From Dryomyza anilis (taxonomy: Eukaryota; Arthropoda; Insecta; Diptera; Dryomyzidae), in assembly GCA_951804985.1 (NCBI GenBank), contig OX638131.1, forward strand, positions 82,238,638 to 82,302,637: a stretch of DNA of 64,000 nucleotides, read 5' to 3'. Under the pieces are notes generated by a model that searched no databases, was not told the origin of the DNA, and saw only the letters and a program-made list of their open reading frames with translations. Numbering within the stretch: the stretch's first letter is position 1; each line of letters begins with the position of its first letter. The position numbers and the translations under genes were made by a program. Below are positions 1 through 10,862 of this stretch, in pieces.

Positions 1-425
1 AATGATTTATTGCCTGGGAAGTTTGTCGCCTAACCTGCTGTAACCCCAATTTGTTTTTGTTACATTTTATTTTTTGCTCCTCTGGCTTCAAGACATTTTT
101 CGCTTCCACTTGCCAATAAGTAATTGCGTAATCCGGCTTTAGCAGCGTCATAATTAGGGATTACTTCCTGCCAAAACGTTTTGTCAATGCAGCAACTTAA
201 TAATGCCTACTTCATACTTTTGGGCACTGATGAATTGCTTCCAATCTATCTGCTGATGTTTCCGTTCATCACGGTGACAAATCGAAGGTGAATTTAAGTT
301 GGTTTAAGTCAAACGACTTTTTGTTGATAAATTGTGGTCAATTTAATAATTATATACGAACGTTTTGGATTTTTAATCATTTCTATACAACTTTCGAGTG
401 TGATTTTGCCTGCATACTAAAGTTT
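1..425. other. Leading unique-looking stretch, no gene
   Basis: No coding frame, RNA gene or repeat copy is recognisable. The first 280 bases are less AT-biased than the following kilobases and match nothing else in the window, so they may be host single-copy DNA. The short open frame starting near 288 overlaps a MITE copy and has no recognisable protein character. Confidence 0.4.
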
Positions 426-590
426 AAAAAAAAAAAGATACAAATTGAACCAAATTGGAAGACAGCAAACAGACATATGATATTCGATTTATTAGGGACT
501 TTAACAATTACCGGTTACCGAATGGCGATCGAATGAAAACCCGTACAATTTAGTTTAGTCAGCAATTTAGTCGGACTCGCACACAGCCTA
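426..590 (+). repeat. MITE copy 1 of the GGGTGTGTGCGA family (left end lost)
   Basis: The interior (a tract with GGAAGACAGCAAACAGACAT and the following ACTTTAACAATTACCGG) and the right terminus (CAGCAATTTAGTCGGACTCG, then CACACAGCCTAA) match copies at 5155-5393 and 17431-17650. The family has inverted ends reading roughly GGGTGTGTGCGAATTCGAC followed by a TTGCTGACTAAACTAA block. No transposase is encoded. The superfamily is uncertain: TTA/TAA bases next to the ends would suit PIF/Harbinger, but no clean duplication is present. Confidence 0.6.
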
Positions 591-807
591 AACATCCATT
601 AAACATGTCTAAACAGTTTTAATTTGGTGTAAAAATTAAGAGAACTCAATAGCAGAACTTGAACAAATAATTTTTTTCAACAAACTTTTAAATCAAAAAT
701 GCATTTAAAAAATCGAAAAAACTAGATAATACACAGTTTGGAATATTCCGAGATTAGTTCACACTCTTTCGAAAGAAATGAAACTATCAATGATAACAAT
801 ACAGGGA

Positions 808-930
808 TGGTACATGGACATTTCCCCGAATCGGCCACTTCCCCGAAATGGACACTTCCCCGAATGGACATTTCCCCGAAAGCAAATACTTAAAACGGAC
901 ATTTTCCCGAATGGACATTTCCGGTTTAGC
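808..930. repeat. Degenerate 16-bp tandem motif GGACATTTCCCCGAAT
   Basis: Six imperfect copies of a 16-bp motif with core TTCCCCGAA lie in close tandem at about 816, 832, 848, 864, 898 and 914. The motif-packed block resembles the motif-saturated ends of the hAT-like elements elsewhere in the window. No partner terminus was found nearby, so it may be a transposon end or a minisatellite. The right edge (GCGATGTCCGTCTGTCTGTC) resembles the GTCY core of the DINE-1-like family. Confidence 0.55.
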
Positions 931-1164
931 GATGTCCGTCTGTCTGTCAATTTTTTAAAGTGCCGGTTTTTGACATCCCTAGTATTTAGTGCGAGTTATT
1001 AAGGAACCTCCGAAAAGGTTAACCTATATCTCTGACCTTTGATATATAAATATTTATAGATTAAAGAGCCACGCGGAACCTCAACTTGGCCTTATTTCCA
1101 AAAAATACTTCAGGTGACACAATATCAACTCACCTTTAGTAATAAATAGCGACAAAAGGAATAC

Positions 1165-1660
1165 GCAATATGAAATATTGCTCACCGGACTGAGAAACTA
1201 CGGAATCCCCGAAAAATGTGTATTGATCGTGAATGCTGGAATGGTTGGAATCAAAATTAATATGAGCAAGACTAAACTGATGCGCGTATAAACCACGAAC
1301 CTTCCCGTATTAACCGTGGAAATAAATGGACTCTCACAGAATATCCAAAATGTGGATGAGTTTTGCTATCTCGGCAGTATGGTCAATAAATACGGAGGCG
1401 CAGAGGAGGACGACTCAGCTCGCCCAAACAAAGCACGACAGGCGAACCACATATTACGCAAGACGACAACGCTATAGCAAAAATGGCACTTTACTGGGAC
1501 CCCCAAGGGTCTCGAAGACGAGGGAGATCTATTAATATATGGAAGAGATCCACACACACAGAATACTAATCTCACGAAACATGGCATAAAATCGAAAGAC
1601 TCGAACAAGACAGACGATGATGGAAGAATTTCGTTTCCGTCCTATGCTCCGAAAAGGAGG
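1165..1660 (+). pseudogene. Decayed RTE-type non-LTR retrotransposon: end of reverse transcriptase and C-terminal region
   Basis: Broken frames read in order LRNYGIPEKC, then INMSKTKLMRV followed by a stop, then a block with DEFCYLGSMVN and GGAEEDD, and finally ALYWDPQGSRRRGR and RRWWKNFVSVLCS. This is the thumb and C-terminal order seen in RTE-clade and related non-LTR elements, where a YLGS segment follows the palm and a WDPQGxRxRGR segment lies near the C-terminus. Endonuclease and palm motifs are absent, and stops and frameshifts interrupt every segment, so it is a dead 5'-truncated fragment. It is a different lineage from the RTE element at 28.2-31.4 kb, whose C-terminus lacks the WDPQG segment. 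Confidence 0.75.
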
Positions 1661-1945
1661 TCTTTAAAATTTGAAATAACTGCATAAAAATCTCAAAAGT
1701 GGTGTTGAACAATTGAACGTAACTTAAGCTATAGTGAACCAAAATAAAACACAAAGATCTCATTTTAAAGATAACAAAATGGCCAAAAATATGTCTTACA
1801 ATATCCATACCATGTTGCTTTAATAGTGGTCAGTTTTAAGCAAAGTATATTTCAAAAGGACATTACTCAAAAAGCTACCTTGTTAATTTTTTTTTTAAGT
1901 CGAAGGTTGTCATTGCATCTATTATTTAAGATTTTAATTAGGGTG

Positions 1946-1986
1946 ATAAAAAACTTAGACCAAAGAGCTCGGTCTAAGTTTTTTAT
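1946..1986. repeat. Perfect 16-bp hairpin
   Basis: Arms ATAAAAAACTTAGACC (1946-1961) and its exact complement (1971-1986) flank a 9-base loop. No gene or element end is recognised beside it. It could be the relic of a small foldback element. Confidence 0.7.
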
Positions 1987-1989
1987 ACA

Positions 1990-4900
1990 TTACAATTTAA
2001 TGCCTAGTCTGCAAAGCAGTAAATAGCTAGCAATTTTACCGAACAATTATAATTATATTTCATACTTTGTTACAAATGTTATCATAACTTATTCTGGTTT
2101 TTAAATCTACACGCTGCAAACATAATTTTGCAGGCATTAACATATATGTTTGGAATTTTATGTAAACATAATATATAATTGCCTGATAAATCATTTGTAA
2201 ACAGGGTTGTCTTGAGACTTGAACAGTGTTGTAATGAGCTCTTATTTACATTATATCACGGAAACATTTTGAAGTTGCCCCCTAAAATGGTGTATGTTCT
2301 AATGGAAACATAATAATTACTACATCCAAACAAAATAAATATTTGAACCGAAACATAAATATGCTCAAAATAAAACATGATTTTGAATTATCTGAATATA
2401 AATATGTTTCCAGTGAAAAATATCAGTTGTTTCAGTTCAAAAAGTAGTATGTTTGCATAGAAACATATTTAAATATTTTTTGAAAGAAATGCTGAAAATA
2501 AATAAAAATAAAATGTTGTTTTTTTTATTAATTTTTATTAAAAATCTTTTAACATGCACAGTGGGAATTTATAATAATTGAATTCATATTCAAATTTTTT
2601 AAATGCATTAATAAATAATTGGTTTAAAACTGCAAGTACAAGTGACAGCATCAATGAATGCACAATTGCACCAGCAGACCAGACGACCAAACGATCCAGG
2701 CTCGCTTTATATTTGGAACAGCTACAGTTGATCTCAGTACAGCACATAGCGTAGGCAAGGAATTTACGGAGGCTTTTGTAAAAAAACATGAAAATCGAAA
2801 CACAGATTTTTATTTGTGGTTTTTTCATTTTAGTTTCAGAAATTATATACTGCACTATATTATACTCTGTTACTATTTGTACTGTTTGCAACACAATTTA
2901 TATATTTATTTAATTTACCAATAACAAAATTATTACCGACGCGAACACGTTTTCTCAACGAACAACAAGACACGTACGCAGAAAATGCAGTGTCAACTCG
3001 GTGACCGTTGGTAGAAAATTCTGCTCAACGAGTGCCAACTTCGTATACAAGAAGAATGTTGCAAGAATACACTTATTTAAATCTGTAATGAATGTTTTAA
3101 TACAATATGTTTAGTTTTATACTTTATCTAAAAATACTTGATATTTAATTAATATTGAAATTTTGTTAACAATGCTTTTAATGTTTTTGTAAAAAATGAA
3201 AAATAGAAATCAAAAATAAAATTATTCATTCGAGCTTCTGCTTTGAAATAAAACGGTTGTTTAATTTAAATAAAAAAAATATAAATATAAAAAATAAAGG
3301 AAACTTTCGTAGTCGATTATTTTATCTGACTCCTAAGTCCTTTACGAAATAAATAAAATATATTGTGTCGTCGGGTATTGTCGTATACACTGACTTACCC
3401 AGACGCACAATCATTAAAAATCCAATTTCTCTTTTGTTTGTTTGTAAACATCAATATGTTCAAACGATGGCTTCGGTAGAAAATGCTGCACAACGTTGCC
3501 AACTTCGTCAGTCGATAAATTATCGAATTAAGACGAGCGTTGCGAACATACGTTGTATTTAGATTTGATTAGAATTTTCTGTGTTTTGAAACATAGTTTT
3601 AACCAAGTAAATTGCCAAGAAATAGTTTATTCAAATGCAATTAAAATTTTATGTTGGTATTGTAACATATTTATGGTAAATTTGACAGATTCTGCTGGAC
3701 AATATAATAATGTTTACACGTGAACAAAAATAAATTCAATTTCGATTATAATTTAATTACACTTCATTCCTAATACATGTATGGTAATTTCGTATTACTT
3801 TTTAATTACATTCAGACATATTCAAACCAATCTTTTCTATCCGTGTAGTAACACGAAAAATTGTCTTAAAAAATATAATTTATTTGTCTGAGAACAACAA
3901 AAAAAATATCCGCGATCTAAGAATGATTGCCTCAAGTTTTTAAGTTATTACGTAAAACAATATATGGAAATTCTCGTGTTTTTCTACATACATATTATGG
4001 TCTATAACTTTTTACATATTTCAGTTTTCGATCACATTTTTCTTGTGCATGCTTCAATCATGGTTTAAAACTAATTAATTTATTACAAAAAATCTATATT
4101 TTTGTAGGTACATTATTTTCCAAAATTTAATAATGAAAATTTGATAAGTTTTTAATATAGAATATTAGTTTATTTTTCTAATTGTCATTTTAAATATTAT
4201 ACATGGCATTGCACAAATGGCATAACGTCATGTACTATTGTTTTTTATTCATAAATTTTAAATTTATTGTAAAGTTTTGAATTTCCTTTGTCTATATTTC
4301 GCCGGCATATATACAAAAATAAAATTACATTGTTTTTGGTTCGACTATTTAAAATAAAAGGACAGAAAAATAATTAAAACTTAAAAATCTCGAAAACTGC
4401 ACCTAATTAACCAACCATTTTCGGAATCAACTCCAGTATCCAATTAAGGCGTAATCAGAAAAAAACAAGAAACAAAAATTTGGATTTTTATTAAAAAAAA
4501 ATATCGACAGGAGTCTTGCTTTGCACAAACTGGAATTGGAATCTTGACCGTAGAATGCTGCAAACCACGTTTTAAGGATAATAAAACAAATTTCGTCATA
4601 ACTCCTACATCCGAACAACTAATTAGCTAATCAATGGTCATTGTTCTTGCAATTTAAATTAATTGTTCATAAAAAGAAACCTTTTCAAAATTATTCAAAT
4701 ATCAAATTTATATACGGTATTTTAAAAAAACCAACTTTTTCAATATGTTTAAGTATTATTTTTACCGAAAATCTTAAAAAATTGGTAACCAGTCTGCATG
4801 TGATTTATGCCTGGAAGTTTTCTCGAATTAACTTGGATAACAAAAAACCAATCTAGTTGATAATTTTTAAAATATCGTAAAAAATTGCAACAATTTTGGA

Positions 4901-5150
4901 TGATTGGCATGTGTCTTGATCAGGGCTATCAGAATATAGTTTTTATAAATCAACAGAGGAAATTTAAATTCTGAGTTTAACCAACTTTTATTAATCTTTT
5001 CAATTCTCTGCTCAATTTTTTTTTTAACGAGTTCCACTTTATCGGTATTTTAATGCACAAATATCTATTTTTCCTTGTTTCATTTTGAATTAAAAAAATA
5101 TATTATTTTAATAATAATAAAATTTGAATATTAATCAAAATAGTACTAAT
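1990..5150. other. AT-rich stretch without recognisable genes
   Basis: No protein-coding relic, RNA gene or complete element was identified. Two diverged copies of a short repeat are present, 3006-3046 (GTAGAAAATTCTGCTCAACG, then TGCCAACTTCGT) and 3473-3511 (GTAGAAAATGCTGCACAACG, then TGCCAACTTCGT), in the same orientation and about 465 bp apart. Both may be remnants of one element. The rest is A/T runs. Open frames here are under 120 codons and look non-coding. Confidence 0.45.
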
Positions 5151-5154
5151 GATA

Positions 5155-5393
5155 TGTGCGAATTCGACTAAATTTGCTGACTAAACTAAATTCAACGGCT
5201 TTTCATTTGATCTCAATTCGATAACCGGTAATTGTTAAAATCCTTAATCATTTGATTATCATATGTCTGTTTTTTGTTATCCAATTTAGTTAAATTTAGT
5301 CTGCTTGAAAATTTGCTAAATTGAAAAGTCGAACACTGCATTACCGACAAAAGTTAGTTTAGTCAGCAATTTAGTCGAATTCGCACACACCCT
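5155..5393. mobile_element. MITE copy 2 of the GGGTGTGTGCGA family, nearly complete
   Basis: Both termini are present: the left reads TGTGCGAATTCGACTAAATT then GCTGACTAAACTAAA, and the right is its inverted counterpart ending in GAATTCGCACACACCC. The roughly 240-bp element has no coding capacity. TAA follows the right end. The interior matches the copies at 426-590 and 17431-17650 in reverse orientation. Confidence 0.7.
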
Positions 5394-5466
5394 AAAATTC
5401 GACACGTTTTATCCAGCAGTTATTTTAGTTAAATGTAAATAATTTTTATTTAATTTTATTACGTAA

Positions 5467-5779
5467 TAGGGCTACCTATACCGGGATCCCGAAATTTGAG
5501 AAAACCATTACTGAAAAACCCGGTATTGTCAATGAAAATAATATATACATAAAATGAAAACTTCTAAATTTGCAGCCGTTCGCATATTTTCATTATTTTT
5601 CAATAAACCTTGATGACAAATGATTGTTATCGTGTAAAGATATCTCTGCTAATATTTTTCATTATTCATTTCTTGTTACCTGTAATACAAATTTCCGTAA
5701 TTCAAAACTATTTCCGGAATACAGAAATTTATTTTCTATGTCCCAGGATTGTCAAAATGCGTCGGGATTGGAACCCCTA
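5467..5779. mobile_element. hAT-like relic, copy 1
   Basis: The left end reads TAGGGCTACCTATACCGGGA and the right end, inverted, TAGGGGTTCCAATCCCGAC. The flanking octamers TTACGTAA and GTAGGTAA agree at 6 of 8 positions, as expected of an aged hAT duplication. A related copy at 54.2 kb is split by a copia element. No transposase is encoded. Confidence 0.5.
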
Positions 5780-7270
5780 GTAGGTAATAAATTTTAAATA
5801 ATAAGTCAAGTAATTCTAAACCGATTGTTTAAAATATATTAATGGATATTTGTTAATAGACTTTGTGTCGTGGAGCAATGTTCTTCCCCAGAGTGGTGCC
5901 ACAAATCATCGCTACAGCATGCCGGCCACACATCATTTTGTTCTGTCCTACAATCGTCCTTGTGTCCGCATTTAATCAAAATAATTCTGCTTCTGGCCAA
6001 CAATAAGTCTCACATATAGATCATGCTCCGTTTTAGGCATTGTTTTATTTCGACCTTTTATTTTCTGCTGCCGTTTCCATATATTTTCTCTTTTACCTTT
6101 CGGCAAAGACCTTGTTTGACCTGCTATAATTTAGTGCTGATTAATAAATTGGATACGTTGTTGTAACAGGTTTTTTGTGTTGCTTCTTGTTTGCCATTGA
6201 TGCGTTAAGCAGCTCTAAGCCTTCAAGATTAGTTACTGTAGCATATTTTAAGGGATTTAGCGATGTTAGAAAATACGTTCTCAGAAACTACGCAAAGTCC
6301 GTCAAAGATTTCCATCGACTATTTGATAAACTCTGCAGAAGTGTTGAAGCACAAGCTTTGGACAAAATGGAATCAACTTTGACAGCACCAAGAACAAAAA
6401 AAAAAAGAAAATCAAGTTTGAAGTTTGTTATTCTTGCGGCTTAGCGCAGGATTTTCAAAGGATTTGCTGCGGCGTTATTGATCGCATTAAAATTAAGCAT
6501 TAAATAGCAGTCAAATGTCGATTTATTAGCTGATGTTTGTTGTAAAAAAAAAAACTATTTAAATAAATAAAATTTTAAATTCTGCTTTATTTTTACTTAG
6601 AATTTACGAAAATCAAAAAACTAACCAAAAACAAACTGAAATACAAAAAACCATGCATCCCTTTAGAACTTTATCAAATAGTTAGAAATGTTATTAAACC
6701 TTTTTAAAAATGCACAAAAAGTACTACTTAATTCAAACAAAATGTCAAACAGTATTCTGAAAATCTTTAAAGCATATTGTTGAATAATGTTCTTCTTAAA
6801 ATATGCTTCTTATTGCGAAATATTTTCTTTAGAAACAAATTTCTTTTACCAACGTTTTTTTCCTTTTTTTTATTGTTGTGTGGCCCAAAATAATATTCGA
6901 AAATAGCCAGAAGGCTTTTCAAATGTTGGGCCGTAACTCTTATTTTCCTGTTGGTTTTTCTTTAATATTCGCCATTACTTTTTGCCTAATCTTAATTACT
7001 TTTGTTTAATTACTTTGACGCATTTTTGGCCGCAGGACTTTGACGTTACTTTTCTTCTTTAACGCTGTATTGCACACTGTTGGGTGGTCCGAAAAAGTTT
7101 ACATTTCCTAAATGCCGACTATGGTTGCACGTACCTGAACCGTAGTCATAACCCCGGGCGTGGGTCGTTTTCTGTGCGCTGAATAAATAGACAAAAATAC
7201 TGTTAAGAAAATGTTTAAGTTTTCGCAGGCATAGATTTACTTGTCGCAGAAGACAGATGCTGGTGATTGT
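5780..7270. other. Low-repeat stretch, possibly host unique DNA
   Basis: Apart from the open frame at 6166-6444, no gene or repeat copy is seen. Composition is more balanced than in the flanking transposon blocks, especially near 5870-6150 and 6860-7170, and nothing here recurs elsewhere in the window. It may be host intergenic or intronic sequence. Confidence 0.4.
6166..6444 (+). CDS. Unrecognised coding-like open frame (possible exon or relic)
   Basis: About 90 codons are open with a non-AT-driven amino-acid mix, including SSKPSRLVTVAYFKGFSD, KSVKDFHRLFDKLCRSVEAQ and a basic PRTKKKRKSSLK tail before the stop. There is no ATG near the start. The frame begins just after TTGTTGTAACAG, which could be a splice acceptor, so it may be a terminal exon or a processed or broken fragment. 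No domain is recognised and no function is proposed. Chance cannot be excluded at this length, and the lysine run is A-rich. Confidence 0.25.
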   Translation, partial: TGFLCCFLFAIDALSSSKPSRLVTVAYFKGFSDVRKYVLRNYAKSVKDFHRLFDKLCRSVEAQALDKMESTLTAPRTKKKRKSSLKFVILAA

Positions 7271-7278
7271 GAGAAGTA

Positions 7279-7530
7279 CCTACACTCAAAATAAATAGTT
7301 TGCTATTAACAACAAACTGAGATTGCTATATATGAGCAAACTTTAACTAATAAGTACAGCATCCTTTTAGTTGACATAGCGAAAAGTTTGCTAAAAAAAG
7401 TAGTGTGTACAAGACTGGGTCGTGTCCCTGCTAAGCATATCCCTAGTGTAGCGCATATGCACTAAATGACGCCATAGCCACGAGATATCTTTGCACTCTG
7501 CAGCAAATGCGTCTATAATTCGTAGACTGT
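7279..7530 (-). mobile_element. TACACTCAAAATAA transposon family, copy 1 (partial)
   Basis: The outer end reads TACACTCAAAATAAATAGTT. Internally, the minus strand carries GGCGTCATTTAGTGCAT and GCGCTACACTAGGGATA, matching GGCGCCATCTAGTGCAT and GCTACACTAGCGATAT in the copies at 11.7 kb and 14.2 kb. It is non-coding and probably a non-autonomous DNA transposon of undetermined superfamily. It forms the outer left layer of the 7.3-10.8 kb palindrome. Confidence 0.6.
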
Positions 7531-7574
7531 TTTTTGAAAAACGATTTCTTTAAAACAATTATTTATATGAGTCC

Positions 7575-7905
7575 TTGCAATATGAAAAACTTACAAAAAA
7601 TGCACAAAGTTGCGCTAGCTTAACTTATTGTAACTTAGGAAATAGTTAACTTTCCGAAAATGAGCAAAAGTGGAAATATTTTTAATATTAGGGTTGCCGT
7701 AGGTATAAAATTAACATAATATTATTAAAATGGAATTATCTCAATAACTCCTTATTTTAAAAATTTAAAAAAAAAATATATGTTAAAGAGTATCCTTTTG
7801 ATAACAAACTGTAAAAATTTCAGGGTGGTGTTCTGGCTCGTTCCAAAGTTATTAATAGAAATGTTTTATAATGTAGACATTTTCATATGAAATTTGTATT
7901 ACAAT
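7575..7905 (+). repeat. Middle-layer inverted repeat, left arm
   Basis: Reads in reverse complement against 10130-10465 with many small differences. Shared blocks include AAGTTGCGCTAGCTTAA, AGTGGAAATATT, GGAATTATCTCAATAA, TATCCTTTTG and CATTTTCATATGAAATTTGT. The arms have no coding potential. Divergence here clearly exceeds that between the two DINE copies inside it, so this inverted pair is older. Confidence 0.7.
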
Positions 7906-7908
7906 TTT

Positions 7909-8634
7909 TATACCCTACACTAAGAGTGAAAGGGTATATTCAGTTTGGTACGCCGTTTGTAACACCCAGAAGGAAGCATCTCCGGTATGGAAAAGTATAT
8001 ATATTCTTGATCAGCATGACCTCCTGAGTCGATTTAGCGATGTCCGTCTGTCCGTCTGTCTGTCTGTCTGTCCGTCTGTCTGTCCGTCTGTCTGTCTGTT
8101 GAAATCCCTAAGACTTTTAAAATAGAAGAGCTAGATAAATGAAACTTATAACTTAGATTACTAATATACCTACGCTGTATGTGCGAAAAAATTGGCGAGA
8201 TCGGTCCATTGTGACCTATGATCCGACCACTTATGTTCAAATACCTCATATAAAATGTACATATAAAGATCAATTTTTATGTATACGTGCTTAGGTAAAC
8301 TTTTTTGGTCAAATATATATTTATATCATGCTCAAATACATTATAATAATGTTTTCCGGCAAAAAGACTTGTGGTTCACAAAAAAAAAAATCGAAATTCG
8401 GTACACCTACCCATTTGTAAATATGGGTATCAAATGAATGGAAATTCTTCAGCGATTGAATATTTGTAGTTATTTTCAGGATTCGTATACCCTGGTGACC
8501 TATATATCACTTTGAATGGTAACCACACATATGTGTAGGGTATTTATAGTCGGCTTAGACCGACTATAATTTTGATAATCCTAACTATCATAATTACACC
8601 AACTTTAAAATTTCCCATGTGATCTAACCTTCCC
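7909..8634 (-). mobile_element. DINE-1-like (Helentron-associated) element D1, full length
   Basis: Seen: one end has the short hairpin TACCCT...AGGGTA around TAAGAGTGAA, followed by CCGGTATGGAAAAGTATATA and a GTCC/GTCT microsatellite (8041-8099). The other end has the stem-loop TATAGTCGG/CCGACTATA (8545-8568), then a tail ending GAAGGTTAGATCACATGGGA. Known: subterminal repeats, a variable GTCY microsatellite and a stem-loop define Drosophila DINE-1/INE-1, which are non-autonomous Helitron-related elements. Inferred: this is the local homologue. At least seven further copies or fragments lie in the window. D1 abuts D2 tail to tail. Confidence 0.65.
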
Positions 8635-9232
8635 AGGGTATACGAATCCTGAAAATAACTACAAATATTCAATCGCTGAAGAATTTCCATTCATTTGATA
8701 CCCATATTTACAAATGGGTAGGTGTACCGAATTTCGATTTTTTTTTTTGTGAACCACAAGTCTTTTTGCCGGAAAACATTATTATAATGTATTTGAGCAT
8801 GATATAAATATATATTTGACCAAAAAAGTTTACCTATGCACGTATACATAAAAATTGATCTTTATATGTACATTTTATATGAGGTATTTGAACATAAGTG
8901 GTCGGATCATAGGTCACAATGGACCGATCTCGCCAATTTTTTCGCACATACAGCGTAGGTATATTAGTAATCTAAGTTATAAGTTTCATTTATCTAGCTC
9001 TTCTATTTTAAAAGTCTTAGGGATTTCAACAGACAGACAGACAGACAGACAGACAGACGGACAGACAGACGGACAGACAGACATACGGACAGACGGACAT
9101 CGCTAAATCGACTCAGGAGGTCATGCTGATCAAGAATATATATACTTTTCCATACCGGAGATGCTTCCTTCTGGGTGTTACAAACGGCGTACCAAACTGA
9201 ATATACCCTTTCACTCTTAGTGTAGGGTATAA
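8633..9232 (+). mobile_element. DINE-1-like element D2, tail truncated, inverted against D1
   Basis: Begins at CCAGGGTATACGAATCC and runs to TAGTGTAGGGTATAAAA, nearly base for base the complement of D1 apart from microsatellite length (GACA units at 9031-9097). The first 140 bp or so of the unit, including the TATAGTCGG stem-loop, is missing at the junction. The two copies give a roughly 600-bp inverted repeat with a spacer of only about 136 bp. Confidence 0.65.
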
Positions 9233-9388
9233 AAAGGGTACCAAGGCCACTACGGTTATCGGGTCATATATTCATAATTGTGAGATCATTACCTTTCATT
9301 TGAGTAACTACACCGTCATTAGGTAGGTGTACAAGTTTTTCGATTTTTCTGGGGTACTACAGTTCCGACCGCACCCTAATATATATAT

Positions 9389-9917
9389 TGTTACGAAAAG
9401 AGGTAATTTGCACCACTGTGCAAGCATTCAACAATAATAAATGAGACGCAAGACAATTCAGCACACTAAGCAATGTGTTAGAAAGCGACGGAAGATAATT
9501 CAGCGTACTGGGCAATATGCGAGAAAGAAATGGAAGATCAGCGCATTAAAACACATGAGTGCGAATGAGATGCCAATAACATGCGTCATTCACGAAACGA
9601 GTAGAAGGTTCTCGAAACAAGTCGAAGCTTGTCGAAACGTGTCGAACTGATGCATGCAGTATATAACGGAGCCGCATCTGAGGTACAGCACTTCAGTAGT
9701 GATTGTAAAGTGGTCGAGTGCAGCTCGTGTGATAAATGTCAAGTTAAATTGTGGACATGCAGCAGTTGTTAGAATTGGTTATTAGTAAAGTTGTTTATTA
9801 AAGTGAATAAAGTTAATTGTTATAATTTAAACCAAACATAAGAGTGTTTTTATTTTGTACACAATCCAGAGATACGAACTTGTAGAACAGTTTTCCGTAG
9901 ACTGAATTTTCGTAACA
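9389..9917 (+). mobile_element. Solo LTR of a gypsy-like retrotransposon
   Basis: The 529-bp unit starts TGTTACGAAAAG and ends TTTTCGTAACA, so its tips are inverted (TGTTACG/CGTAACA) with canonical TG...CA. ATAT flanks both sides, consistent with the 4-bp duplication of many Ty3/gypsy elements, although the flank is itself an AT repeat. A promoter-like TATA box (AGTATATAACGG, about 9658) and a poly(A) signal in GTGAATAAAG (about 9803) lie in the expected order. No internal region is present, implying LTR-LTR recombination. A second copy lies inverted at 25.0-26.3 kb. Confidence 0.8.
9658..9668 (+). promoter_or_regulatory. Putative TATA box of the solo LTR
   Basis: AGTATATAACGG precedes by about 30 bp a TCAGTAGTG tract resembling an arthropod initiator (TCAGT). 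It is the only strong TATA-initiator arrangement inside this LTR and would mark the U3/R boundary. Confidence 0.45.
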
Positions 9918-10129
9918 ATATATTTATTTTACTTGTGAATCCAAACAAAGGAGATACATTGAAGAAGAATAAAAATAGTTGACTTCGGCCGGCAAAGTAA
10001 AGTTATTATGGTTGGTCACCTAAAAAATATGGTCTCCCCAAATAAGCTATTTTTTTAAAGCTATAAAATAAATTTTAATGGCTTTAATAGTCTAATAATA
10101 TTACAAAAAAAAAAATTACAAATTTTTGG

Positions 10130-10465
10130 AATACAAATTTCATATGAAAATGTATACTATAAAACTTTAGAACGAGTCGGAACACCACACTGAAAATTGT
10201 ACAGTTTGTTAGCAAAAGGATAATCTTTAATATATATATTTTTAAAATTTTTTAAAAAGGGAATTATTGAGATAATTCCATTAATTTTCTACCTATGGTC
10301 ACCATAATATTAAACATTTTAATATTTCCACTTTTGATCATTTTTATAACCTTTTCATGTCTATTTAAATGGTTTCGGTAAGTTCACTATTTCCGAAGTT
10401 ATAATAACTTAAGCTAGCGCAACTTTGTGAATTTTTTGTGAGTTTTTCATATTTCAAGGACTCAT
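10130..10465 (-). repeat. Middle-layer inverted repeat, right arm
   Basis: This is the inverted partner of 7575-7905. Its minus strand reproduces AAGTTGCGCTAGCTTAA, AAAGTGGAAATATT and CATTTTCATATGAAATTTGT in the same order, with indels. The interval between the arms holds D1, D2 and the solo LTR. Confidence 0.7.
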
Positions 10466-10574
10466 ATCTCTGAAACCACTGAAATTTCTCGTTTTTCTTA
10501 AGTTTAAGTCATTAAAACGTCCTACAAAATTTCATTAATTTCTGAGATGGTGCTGCCAAACCTCTGGTTGATCT

Positions 10575-10805
10575 GACGTGGAATCACCCAATGTATAAAA
10601 GAAATAATTTTTAAATGAATTTTTTGATATTTTAAATGAACAGCAAAAAATTATTTAAAACAGCTAAAATTGTATGCTTTAATAGCAAAGTTATTCAAAA
10701 CAAAAAACTTTCGTTTGCTGTTTCAACAAAATCCGGCGCTTCCTATTTTTAGCAAAAATGTTTGCTTTTAAAGCAAACTGTTTTGCTACTGTTACAGACT
10801 CTTAT
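10575..10805 (-). mobile_element. TACACTCAAAATAA family, copy 2 (end fragment)
   Basis: On the minus strand the end reads TACACTCATAATAAGAGTCT, then GTAACAGTAGCAAAACAG, GCGCCGGATTTTG and CAATTTTAGCTGTT. These match in order the start of the copy at 13808. It faces copy 1 (7279) and so forms the outer right layer of the palindrome. Confidence 0.65.
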
Positions 10806-10862
10806 TATGAGTGTACGTAATCGAAAAAGATAATGGATATGTGATGCAAGAAATATATATAC

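Noticed and set aside
8034..9106. Paired 79-83 codon frames ending in DRQTDRQTD
   Set aside because: They read through DINE-1-like copies and the GTCY microsatellite; identical frames appear in every copy.
7909..9232. CRISPR-like array from the repeated GTCTGTCC units
   Set aside because: A tetranucleotide microsatellite without spacers, in a eukaryotic repeat element.
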